Position numbers and translations under genes: made by a program
Source: Trebonia sp.
Lineage (GTDB): Bacteria > Actinomycetota > Actinomycetes > Streptosporangiales > Streptosporangiaceae
Length of the DNA: 23,968 bases
Assembly: GCA_030043595.1 (NCBI GenBank)
Contig: JASHXJ010000533.1
Location: 1 to 23,968 of the forward strand
Direction: 5' to 3'
The notes under the pieces: generated by a model
Told to the model about the DNA's origin: nothing
Database searches by the model: none
The model's input: only the letters and a program-made list of their open reading frames with translations
Shown here: one piece after another, positions 6,860 through 13,610 of the stretch
Numbering within the stretch: the first letter of the stretch is position 1
Layout: each line of letters begins with the position of its first letter

Positions 6860-7708
6860 GTGACCGGTAGCCCGACCCTGCGTCAGCGCGAGCTAGGCTT
6901 GCGTCTACGCAGGCTGCGTACCGAGCTGAGTATGACGGTCGAAGATGTCGCGGAAAAGCTGCTGTGCTCGCCTGCGAAGATCAGCCGGATGGAGACGGCG
7001 GCGCGCCGTCCGTCTCCGCGTGACGTGCGCGACCTGTGCGTCTTGTACAACGTCGCTGAGTCCGCCGCCGCGGAGCTGATGCAGCTCGCCCGTCAGGCAC
7101 GAGAACAGGGCTGGTGGACGCAGTACGAAGACCTGAACCTGAACCCCTATGTCGGGCTGGAGCAAGCGGCTTCTTCGATTACCTGCTACCACATGAACTA
7201 CATCCCGGGTCTTCTGCAGACCGGGGATTATGCCTGCGCGATCATCAAGGGCATACTTCCGCAAATCGACCCGAAGATCCTCCAGTCTCGCGTCGACGCG
7301 CGGCTCCGCCGCCAGGATGTGCTCGAACGTGAGAATCCACCGCGTTATCGTGTATTGCTTGATGAGGCGGTGCTGCATCGCCAGGTCGGCAGTGCCTCGG
7401 TCATGGCGGCCCAGCTTGCCAGGGTTACCGAGCTCGCGCACGCCGGCAAGACTACGGTGCAGGTAATCCCCTTCAAGGTCGGTGCTTATCCGAGTGGGGA
7501 TAACATGTTCGTGTTCCTGGAGTTCAGCGACCCAGTGCTGCCACCGGTTGTTTATGTAGAAGGCCCGAATAAAAGCCAATATTATGAGAGTGCCGCCGAC
7601 TTGGCGTACTACAGGGAGGCAGCGGAGTGCCAGCGTGATGTCGCACTGAGCCCTCGCGACTCCGTAAAGTTGCTGGAGGAAATGAGCAGAAGTTACGCCG
7701 ACCAATAG
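6860..7708 (+). CDS. XRE-family regulator with DUF5753 domain (Scr1/WhiJ type), copy 1
   Basis: The protein has 282 residues from the GTG at 6860, preceded by GAGGGG. The frame stays open upstream to 6758, but the paralogue at 8545 also starts at the same MTG...SPTL position. Residues about 10-65 form an XRE helix-turn-helix (LGLRLRRLR, then MTVEDVAEKLLCSPAKISRMETAAR). DUF5753 follows (about 95-275) with GWWTQYEDL, IPGLLQTGDYA, DARLRRQDVLER, LDEAVLHR and VQVIPF. In Streptomyces such regulators pair with DUF397 proteins and influence antibiotic production and development. A DUF397 gene follows 54 bases downstream. The 3' part is less GC-rich than its neighbours (an AATAAAAGCCAATATTATG run near 7568), which may indicate acquisition. 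Confidence 0.9.
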   Translation: MTGSPTLRQRELGLRLRRLRTELSMTVEDVAEKLLCSPAKISRMETAARRPSPRDVRDLCVLYNVAESAAAELMQLARQAREQGWWTQYEDLNLNPYVGLEQAASSITCYHMNYIPGLLQTGDYACAIIKGILPQIDPKILQSRVDARLRRQDVLERENPPRYRVLLDEAVLHRQVGSASVMAAQLARVTELAHAGKTTVQVIPFKVGAYPSGDNMFVFLEFSDPVLPPVVYVEGPNKSQYYESAADLAYYREAAECQRDVALSPRDSVKLLEEMSRSYADQ

Positions 7709-7762
7709 ATATCCCAATTTCCCGCTGCGCAATTCCCCATAAAAACGATCGAAAGGATGGGA

Positions 7763-7990
7763 ATGTCGACATATCCGACATCCCTTAGGGGTGTGCAATG
7801 GCGCAAATCCCAAAAGTGCGAGAGTGGAGCCTGTGTAGGCGTGGCGCGGTATGGTGAATTCGTGCTTGTTGGCAGCACGAGCAATCCAGAGGCTCCCATA
7901 TATAAATTTACCCTTGACGGGTGGAGCGAATTCCTCGCCGACGTCAAGCTCGGCGACTTCACGCGGTCGCCTGACACTGCCAGGAAATGA
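7763..7990 (+). CDS. DUF397 domain protein, partner of XRE copy 1
   Basis: The protein has 75 residues. The ATG at 7763 has GAAAGGA five bases upstream; the in-frame ATG at 7757 overlaps that site and is rejected. The DUF397 pattern is clear: VQWRKSQKCESGACVGVARYGEFVLV, followed by W..FL and K.GDF. The two Cys residues flank a short Gly-containing turn. DUF397 proteins are small partners of XRE/DUF5753 regulators, proposed to act as the toxin-like or modulating half of the pair. It is most like the DUF397 at 9437, the partner of the second regulator. Confidence 0.88.
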   Translation: MSTYPTSLRGVQWRKSQKCESGACVGVARYGEFVLVGSTSNPEAPIYKFTLDGWSEFLADVKLGDFTRSPDTARK

Positions 7991-7991
7991 C

Positions 7992-8028
7992 GATCTGCGG
8001 GCCGGCGAGGCATGTCGGCCCGCAGATC
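7992..8028 (+). terminator. Hairpin terminator after first XRE/DUF397 pair
   Basis: A perfect 13-bp stem (7992-8004 GATCTGCGGGCCG with 8016-8028) has an 11-base loop and starts two bases after the DUF397 stop. There is no T-tract. It separates the first regulator/DUF397 unit from the next DUF397 gene. Confidence 0.7.
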
Positions 8029-8087
8029 TGTAACTCATGGTCACACCACTCTCTTGAGCAACACTGGCCACATCGTCGAATCATATA

Positions 8088-8117
8088 TTGACATCGATGG
8101 AAGAAGCTGTTTATCTC
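8088..8117 (+). promoter_or_regulatory. Weak candidate promoter of the middle DUF397 gene
   Basis: A consensus TTGACA (8088-8093) is followed after 18 bases by TATCTC (8112-8117), a poor -10. The gap 8029-8156 has no gene, and a promoter is expected here because a hairpin ends the previous unit. Confidence 0.3.
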
Positions 8118-8156
8118 GGGCATGTAACTTAAGTCCGGATGATTGCTGGGGGCACA

Positions 8157-8357
8157 GTGAGTGATGAGTCAGCAGGTGGACCGACGTGGCATGGGGGAAG
8201 ACCCTGCGATGCAGGAACGTGCGTCGAGGTCGCCGCGCTGGGCGAAGCAGTGATGGTTCGCTCTTCCGTCGCGCCCCACTGGACGCTCACGATTACCCGC
8301 GCTGAGTGGCAGGAGTTCCTCGCGGGGGCAAAGGAAGGCCTGTTCGATCATCTGTAG
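8157..8357 (+). CDS. DUF397 domain protein, unpaired middle copy
   Basis: The protein has 66 residues from the GTG at 8157, with GGGGGG just upstream. An in-frame start at 8139 lacks a ribosome site. The domain is complete: PTWHGGRPCDAGTCVEVAALGEAVMV, then W-Q-E-F-L-A-G-A-K-E-G-L-F. It is more diverged than the other two copies, with CVEVA instead of CVGVA. It has a terminator before it and a probable one after it, so it seems to be its own transcription unit rather than a direct partner in an operon. Confidence 0.85.
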   Translation: MSDESAGGPTWHGGRPCDAGTCVEVAALGEAVMVRSSVAPHWTLTITRAEWQEFLAGAKEGLFDHL

Positions 8358-8380
8358 CCGCACCTGTAGCTGGAGTCTCA

Positions 8381-8400
8381 CGCCTGACAACGCCTGACAA
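8381..8400. repeat. 10-bp tandem direct repeat
   Basis: CGCCTGACAA is repeated exactly twice, 24 bases after the middle DUF397 stop. The second copy runs into a small inverted repeat, CCTGA-CAA-TCAGG (8393-8405). Confidence 0.5.
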
Positions 8401-8406
8401 TCAGGT

Positions 8407-8439
8407 CACTGCTTGGAGCGCAGGTCCCTGCGCGCAGTG
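8407..8439 (+). terminator. Candidate terminator after middle DUF397
   Basis: The outer arms CACTGC/GCAGTG (8407-8412, 8434-8439) and inner arms GCGCAGG/CCTGCGC (8418-8424, 8427-8433) form a bulged hairpin 50 bases after the stop codon. There is no T-tract, and a regulatory role in the leader of the next regulator is possible. Confidence 0.4.
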
Positions 8440-8544
8440 GAAGGCGGCGGCAAAGGCCGTGGGGTATGGTGTGCAGATGCAGAGGAAGAATCTTTCCCTG
8501 AACAGTCAGCGGCAGCAGTTCAGTTCTTAAAGGGGCGAGATACG

Positions 8545-9396
8545 GTGACCGGTGGGAGTCCGACCCTGCCCCAGCAAGACTTTGGGGTACGCCTGCGCAA
8601 GCTACGTACCGGGCTGTGCATGACGGTCGAAGAGGTCGCCGCTAAGCTCGGGTGCCCTCCCGACAAGATCAGCCGGATGGAGACAGCAGCACTCAGTCCG
8701 TCCTTGCAGGACGTGCGCGAACTGTGCGCCATCTACGGCCTGGATGAAGCTGGCACTGCGAAGCTGGTGGACCTTGCCCAGCAGGCGCGCGACGAGGGCT
8801 GGTGGACTCAGTACGAGGACCTCGACCTGTACCCCTACATCGGGCTGGAGCACAAGGCAGCCACGATCACGCATTACGCGATGCACTACGTGCCTTCTTT
8901 GCTGCAGACCGAGGACTATGCCCGCGCGACCATCAAGGCCGTGCTTCCGGGAATCGACCAGAAGATCGTGCAGGATCGCGTTGCGGCCCGGCTTCGCAGG
9001 CAGCATTTGCTTGAGACGGAGGCTGCGCCGCGCTATCACGTGCTTCTCGATGAGGCTGTTCTGCACCGCAAGGTCGGTAGTGCCGCGCTCATGGCTGCCC
9101 AGCTCGCCAGGATTGTAGAACTCGCCCAGGCTGGCAAGGCCACAGTGCAGGTTATTCCTTTCGCGGCCGGCGCGTACCCTGCAGCCGATATAATGTTTGT
9201 CATTCTGGAGTTCAGCGGCGCTGAACCATCACAGGTCGTCTTTGTGGAAACCATGACCAAGGACCTGTACCCCGACGACCCGGCCGAATTGGCGCGGTAC
9301 AGGGAAGCCTTTGAGCAACAGTGCGACTTGGCACTGAGCCCGCCAGAGTCGGTGCAGCTACTGGAATATAAGAAGAAGGCTTATCTAAACGAGTAA
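8545..9396 (+). CDS. XRE-family regulator with DUF5753 domain (Scr1/WhiJ type), copy 2
   Basis: The protein has 283 residues from the GTG at 8545, with AAAGGGGCGAG upstream. It aligns end to end with the regulator at 6860 with more than half the residues identical by eye. The helix-turn-helix (about 11-66) contains MTVEEVAAKLGCPPDKISRME. DUF5753 has GWWTQYEDLDLYPYIGLEH, LLQTEDYARA, LDEAVLHRKVGS and VQVIPF. Differences in the recognition-helix area (PPDKIS against SPAKIS) are small, so the two regulators may share operator sites. The partner DUF397 gene lies 40 bases downstream. Confidence 0.9.
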   Translation: MTGGSPTLPQQDFGVRLRKLRTGLCMTVEEVAAKLGCPPDKISRMETAALSPSLQDVRELCAIYGLDEAGTAKLVDLAQQARDEGWWTQYEDLDLYPYIGLEHKAATITHYAMHYVPSLLQTEDYARATIKAVLPGIDQKIVQDRVAARLRRQHLLETEAAPRYHVLLDEAVLHRKVGSAALMAAQLARIVELAQAGKATVQVIPFAAGAYPAADIMFVILEFSGAEPSQVVFVETMTKDLYPDDPAELARYREAFEQQCDLALSPPESVQLLEYKKKAYLNE

Positions 9397-9436
9397 ACTA
9401 GGCTATTGTACCCCGACCCCAAACGAAAGGGTATTA

Positions 9437-9745
9437 ATGTCCATATACTCGGTTGCTCCAGATCAGGTTTCCTGGCGCACGTCAAGTACCTGCGATCTGG
9501 GTTCATGCGTAGGTGTGGCCCGCCAGGGCGAGTTCATAATCATAAGCAACACGGGCGATCCCGACAGTCCCGTCCCGAAATTTACCGCAGCGGAGTGGCG
9601 CGCGTTTCTCGCAGGCGCCAAGAAGGGCGACTTCGACGATCTCGTCTTAATCCTCCGCAAGGACGCCCACGGCATCGCGGGCCACAGCGTGAAGTGCCTG
9701 TGGCGCGCCGGGGCGGGCCTAGGGCAAGATCGGTCCCAGGAGTAG
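9437..9745 (+). CDS. DUF397 domain protein, partner of XRE copy 2, with extended C-terminus
   Basis: The protein has 102 residues, with ATG start and CGAAAGG ribosome site matching those of the copy at 7763. The DUF397 core (residues 1-68) has VSWRTSSTCDLGSCVGVARQGEFIII and FLAGAKKGDFDDL. The family normally ends about here. This frame continues about 34 residues with a basic, low-complexity tail that covers a 7-bp hairpin at 9681-9704. The tail may be read-through sequence gained by loss of the old stop codon. Confidence 0.85.
   Translation: MSIYSVAPDQVSWRTSSTCDLGSCVGVARQGEFIIISNTGDPDSPVPKFTAAEWRAFLAGAKKGDFDDLVLILRKDAHGIAGHSVKCLWRAGAGLGQDRSQE
9681..9704 (+). terminator. Hairpin inside the extended 3' end of the third DUF397 gene
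   Basis: GCCACAG and CTGTGGC form a 7-bp stem with a 10-base loop. It sits where a terminator would lie if the gene ended at the usual length of the family. Confidence 0.4.
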
Positions 9746-9784
9746 CCGGGCGGCAGTCGGGCCGCCGGATCCGGGGAGGCGACG

Positions 9785-10591
9785 ATGCCGCTGGTGCAGG
9801 CGAACAACATCGAGATCTACTACGAGGTCACCGGCGAGGGCGAGCCGCTCGTCCTCATCCCTTACCTCGCGGCCGACCAGGCCTGCTACGCGTTTCAGGT
9901 AGCGGACTACGCGAAGCACTTCACCTGCTACACCGTGGACCTGCGCGGCGCCGGCCTGTCCGGCAAGCCGGACGGCACGTACACAACCGAACTATTCGCC
10001 GACGACGTCGCGGCCTTCATGCATGCCACGGGGATCCAGAGCGCGCACGTCAGCGGGGTTTCCCTGGGCGCGGCGACCGGCATGTGGCTCGCGGCGAAGT
10101 ACCCCGCACTGGTGAAATCCCTGTCGCTGCACAGCGCGTGGCACGCGACCGACCCCTACCTGCGGGCCGTCGTGGAGATATGGCGGACCATAGCCAGGGC
10201 GCTGGACAGCGTCACCGACATGGTCATCGAGGGCATTTTCCCCTACTGCTTCACCCCTGAGCTGTACGCCGCGAAGCCGGAGTACATCGACTCACTCGCC
10301 GACTTCGTGCGCAGCCGCCCGATGGCGCCGGTCGACGCCTTTCTGCGCCAGTCCGGTGCCGTGCTCTCGCACGATGCCACCGCGGTGCTCGGCCAGATCC
10401 AGGCGCCAACCCAGGTCACGTTCGGACGGCATGACGTGGCGACCTCAACCCGGTTCGCGGGGCCGCTCACCGAGGCGATCAAGGACTCCGAGCTTGTCAT
10501 CTTCGAGGACTGCTCACATGCGGCCATCTACGAGAACGTCGAGGAGTTCAACACCACGACGCTAGCGTTCCTGACCCGCCACACGGGGTGA
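9785..10591 (+). CDS. Alpha/beta hydrolase
   Basis: The protein has 268 residues, with ATG preceded by GGGGAGG at a five-base spacing. The alpha/beta hydrolase fold is clear, with the catalytic triad Ser93 in GVSLGA, Asp217 in FGRHD and His245 in CSHAA. The oxyanion region lies near LIPYLAA, where the usual HG pair is replaced by PY. The overall layout resembles RutD and 3-oxoadipate enol-lactonase-like hydrolases, but the substrate is unknown. It follows the DUF397 array by 39 bases and could be co-transcribed. Its 3' end overlaps the convergent gene by 64 bases. Confidence 0.88.
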   Translation: MPLVQANNIEIYYEVTGEGEPLVLIPYLAADQACYAFQVADYAKHFTCYTVDLRGAGLSGKPDGTYTTELFADDVAAFMHATGIQSAHVSGVSLGAATGMWLAAKYPALVKSLSLHSAWHATDPYLRAVVEIWRTIARALDSVTDMVIEGIFPYCFTPELYAAKPEYIDSLADFVRSRPMAPVDAFLRQSGAVLSHDATAVLGQIQAPTQVTFGRHDVATSTRFAGPLTEAIKDSELVIFEDCSHAAIYENVEEFNTTTLAFLTRHTG

Positions 10592-11478
10592 GGGGACCGG
10601 GGCGACCGGGGCCGCCGAGGTACCCGGAGCCACCGACGTAACCGGGGCGGCGGGACCACCGCGGCAGCCCCGGTGACCGGGGTAAGGCTCTCCCGGCCCC
10701 ACACCCGGTCATGCTCGGAAAGCCTGGCCAGCCGCCGCGCGATCCGCGCCCGGTGCGCGTCGTCCCGCGCGCGGATCTGCTCGATCAGGGCCGTGACGTG
10801 CGTGCGTACGTGCAGCCGCCACGCCCTGGTCTGCGCGATCGTCGCAGAAACCGGCGGCGGCTCGATAGCCAGGATCTGCTCGGCGTACCGTTCGAGCAGC
10901 GTGCCCAGCGGGCCGCGGGAACCGCGCACCCGCAGCGCGAAGATCTTCTGCAGGTCCAGGAGGCGCTCGGTCTCCGGTGAGGCGACGACTCGTCGCTCCA
11001 GCTCCCATGCCGAGCTGGTCAGCCAGCGAGGGTTCGCCGAGCCATCCGGGTTGAGCGCCGGGACGACGTAGGCCGCCCGGGCGCCGGGGGCGCGGCGCCA
11101 CGCCCGCCGCTCGTCGCGGCGCAGTGAGGCGAACGCCCGGCTCTCCAGCTGCAGCTGGCGCTTGGCCCACAGGTACTCCTCGAGGAAGCCGGCGTTCTGC
11201 GGCCACTCGAGCTCGTCAAGGGCCTGCAGCACGACCGACCGGATCGGCGGCGCCGGCGCGGTGGCGCGCATTCCAGCGCTCGCGGTGCGCCGGAGCTGGC
11301 CGATCAGTTCCTCCCGTCGCTGATCCAGCCGTTCGAGCATGGTGGCTTGCGCCACGAGCTCGGTTGCGGGCACGCCGTGGTCGCGCGCGTCGTCCGCGAG
11401 CCGTCGCGCCAGGCGCAGGGTCTGCTCCAGCGTGACGACCAGCTCATCGCGGACCGCGGGCAAGTTCACAGCGTGCAC
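10528..11478 (-). CDS. Helical protein of unknown function
   Basis: The frame from the GTG at 11478 gives 316 residues. Longer starts (ATG at 11517, or further) would run into the upstream region of the divergent gene, and none has a good ribosome site. The protein is mostly charged alpha helix (RDELVVTLEQTLRLARRLADDA, ERLDQRREELIGQLRR), with a central PALNPDGSANPRWLTSS stretch. Its basic Pro/Arg-rich C-terminus lies antisense to the end of the hydrolase gene. There are no membrane segments or signal peptide. I recognise no domain. It is divergent from a NYN-domain gene 103 bases away, which suggests shared regulation. Confidence 0.6.
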   Translation of the reverse strand: MHAVNLPAVRDELVVTLEQTLRLARRLADDARDHGVPATELVAQATMLERLDQRREELIGQLRRTASAGMRATAPAPPIRSVVLQALDELEWPQNAGFLEEYLWAKRQLQLESRAFASLRRDERRAWRRAPGARAAYVVPALNPDGSANPRWLTSSAWELERRVVASPETERLLDLQKIFALRVRGSRGPLGTLLERYAEQILAIEPPPVSATIAQTRAWRLHVRTHVTALIEQIRARDDAHRARIARRLARLSEHDRVWGRESLTPVTGAAAVVPPPRLRRWLRVPRRPRSPRSPHPVWRVRNASVVVLNSSTFS

Positions 11479-11581
11479 TGTACCCACGATCCACGGTCGT
11501 GATGCATGGAGCCCCATGCGATTGACGCATGGAGAAACGGGTACCGAACTAGACACGGGGGGAATCGCGAAGGAGGTGGCA

Positions 11582-12094
11582 GTGCAACCGACGACCACGA
11601 CCATCGGAGGCTGGCGGCCACGCCAGTCGCCGCCCGCCAGATGGCGGTTCCCCGTGCGCACGCTCCACGCGGTCGACATCGAGAACCTCGCCGCCGCGGG
11701 GATCCCGACCATGCGCCAGGTCAAGGCGGTGCAGCGAGCCTACGTGGCGCGCCTTGGCGTGCACGCGGACGACCAGGTCGTGATGGCGGCCAGCCATCTG
11801 GGCCTGCTGAACGCGGCACGGGGCTGGCCGCACGCGCGATACCTGGTCAGGTCCGGGCGTGACGGCGCGGACCGGGAGCTGCTCGACGTCCTGCTGCACG
11901 AGGACGTGGCGGCCAGGTTCTCGCACGTCGTGATCGGCTCAGGCGACGGCGTGTTCGGCCACGCCGCGGCGCACCTGGCCGGCCGCGGTGTCCGGGTCAC
12001 CGTGGCGAGCCGCTGGGACAGCCTGTCGCACTTGCTGGCACAGGCCGCCAGCGACGTGGTCTACCTGGACGCCCCGCGCATCGCTGCCGCGTAG
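11582..12094 (+). CDS. NYN/PIN-like domain protein (putative ribonuclease)
   Basis: The protein has 170 residues. The GTG at 11582 has a near-perfect GAAGGAGG five bases upstream, which decides this start over longer open frames. The domain starts with LHAVDIENL (Asp32, Glu34), continues with GRDGADRELLDVLL and VVIGSGDGVFGHAAAHLAGRGVRVTV, the acidic-cluster layout of NYN/LabA-like PIN-fold domains. Such proteins are metal-dependent RNases. No partner antitoxin was recognised, but the divergent helical protein and the downstream 494-codon gene are candidates for functional association. Confidence 0.78.
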   Translation: MQPTTTTIGGWRPRQSPPARWRFPVRTLHAVDIENLAAAGIPTMRQVKAVQRAYVARLGVHADDQVVMAASHLGLLNAARGWPHARYLVRSGRDGADRELLDVLLHEDVAARFSHVVIGSGDGVFGHAAAHLAGRGVRVTVASRWDSLSHLLAQAASDVVYLDAPRIAAA

Positions 12095-12125
12095 CCAGGC
12101 GCACGCCGGGTAGTAGCGTGTTCCG

Positions 12126-13610
12126 GTGATGTCCTGGGAGCACTTCGTCCTCGGCACCGCCGACCCGGCAGCCGTGCGGGCTGCCGCGGGCGATCCCGCC
12201 GGGTCAGCAATGCTGGCGGCATGCCGCGCACTGCTCACCGAGCTGGGGCGCGATCCGGGGAACGTCGACGAGGACCGGGTGCAGGCCAGCTATCCCGGCG
12301 CGCAGACCCTCCGGCTGCCGGGCAGCGGGCTGGTCGTCGCGGTCGGCGAGCTGAACATCCTGGCCGACTACTTCTCCCGCCCGGCCGATGTCGAGAACGC
12401 GCCGGCCCGCTATCTCCTGCCGATCCTGCAGTCGGTCCGTGCCTGGAACATCACCGAACTGCGGCGGATCTCCCGCCTGCCGCCAGGCCCGCGGCCGCGG
12501 CTCACCGGCGCCCTGACATACCCGGGCTTCGGCTCGATGGCCGAAATCCTCGAAGGCTTCCAGATCGCCAGGCTGGGCAGCCGCTGCGGGATACCGCCCT
12601 GGGAGCGCTTTCCGGCGGTCGTCGCGCGCAACGCCGGCCACTTCGCCCCGTTCTCCTGGTACCGCTGGCAGCACTTCCACCTGGCGGCCAGGGAGCTGAT
12701 CGGGGAAGCGGCCTCCCGCGACCGCGGCGAGCGCGAGGCGCTGCGCACCCGGGCCCGTGTGTACGCGGGCTACGCCGACCACTTCCTGCAGGACTCATTC
12801 GCCGCCGGGCACCTGATCAACAAGACGCAGGTCATGCAGTGGTACGCCGAGTGGCTGGCGGGCTCCCGGTTCCCCGTGCCGCACCGCGACCAGCTCGCCG
12901 CGCTCACCGTGCGGGCGCAGCCGCACCTGCACGGCCCCGGCTACTATCGCCCCCAGCCGGCCGGGGATGGCACTGGCCGGCTGCTGCCCGCGCGCGATCC
13001 GGGCACGCCGCCCGTCACCGACCCGCAGACGGCGTTCGAGGCGGCCACCGACGAGGAAAGGATCCTCGCCAGCGGGGTCAAAGGCATTGATTATCCCGAA
13101 CGAACCGTGGCCTTCGCCCGCTACCGCACCCTGCTCGCCAGCAGCGTGGCGCAGTACTCGGCGGGGGTGCTCCATGGGTACTTCAACAAGCACTCCCTCG
13201 TGGTGAGCGCCGGCCAGGATGGCCGCACGTACCGGCTCTGGGGAGACTGGTCCATGCTCGCAGGAGCCGAAGGCGCCTTCCGCGCTGCGCAGGCGGCCGC
13301 GCTGTCCCGGCAGGCGATCACGGAGCTGCTCGAGCGCGGCGAGACGGGGATCAGCAGCCGGACGATCTTCGAGCTGTTCCCGGACCATGTCGAGCAGGAC
13401 GGCGCGCTGCTCAGCCTTCCCGGCTGGCACGAGGGACACCTGCGCGAGCGGTGCCTGACGGGTTTCTTCCGTATGCGGTCCACCCAGGCCATGCGGGCCG
13501 CGCTGACTGTAGCCTTCCGTCGGCTCGCGGTGCCGAGCCCGGACTCAGAGCCAGACGCCCGGGGGGCGGGGCCTGCCCCGCCCCCCGGGCGCTCACCGGT
13601 CAGCCGGTGA
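12126..13610 (+). CDS. Large protein with zinc phospholipase C/P1 nuclease-like motif
   Basis: The protein has 494 residues from the GTG at 12126 (an ATG follows directly). The central region holds NAGHFAPF (His172), YRWQHFHLAARE (His184, His186) and YADHFLQDSFAAGHLINK. In the last, His219-x3-Asp223-x5-His229 matches the H-x3-D-x5-H zinc motif of bacterial phospholipase C and S1/P1 nucleases. A GELNILADYF segment near residue 75 may supply another acidic ligand, and a later HGYFNKHS segment is also His-rich. There is no signal peptide, unlike secreted phospholipases. The family assignment is inferred from the motif only. It is 31 bases downstream of the NYN gene and may be co-transcribed. Its 3' end carries a strong hairpin. 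Confidence 0.65.
   Translation: MMSWEHFVLGTADPAAVRAAAGDPAGSAMLAACRALLTELGRDPGNVDEDRVQASYPGAQTLRLPGSGLVVAVGELNILADYFSRPADVENAPARYLLPILQSVRAWNITELRRISRLPPGPRPRLTGALTYPGFGSMAEILEGFQIARLGSRCGIPPWERFPAVVARNAGHFAPFSWYRWQHFHLAARELIGEAASRDRGEREALRTRARVYAGYADHFLQDSFAAGHLINKTQVMQWYAEWLAGSRFPVPHRDQLAALTVRAQPHLHGPGYYRPQPAGDGTGRLLPARDPGTPPVTDPQTAFEAATDEERILASGVKGIDYPERTVAFARYRTLLASSVAQYSAGVLHGYFNKHSLVVSAGQDGRTYRLWGDWSMLAGAEGAFRAAQAAALSRQAITELLERGETGISSRTIFELFPDHVEQDGALLSLPGWHEGHLRERCLTGFFRMRSTQAMRAALTVAFRRLAVPSPDSEPDARGAGPAPPPGRSPVSR
13556..13591. terminator. Perfect 16-bp hairpin shared by convergent genes
   Basis: The arms 13556-13571 and 13576-13591 (CGCCCGGGGGGCGGGG and its complement) with a four-base loop form a very stable hairpin. 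It lies within the last codons of the rightward gene and 9 bases beyond the stop of the leftward S53 peptidase gene (13600). It can act as a bidirectional terminator. Confidence 0.75.

Noticed and set aside
8413..8544. Longer N-terminus (TTG start) for the second XRE regulator
   Set aside because: It runs through a hairpin and has no ribosome site; the GTG at 8545 has one and matches the first regulator.
6534..9745. CRISPR array or mobile element around the repeated XRE/DUF397 genes
   Set aside because: The repeats are whole diverged genes. There are no regularly spaced short repeats, transposase or terminal inverted repeats.
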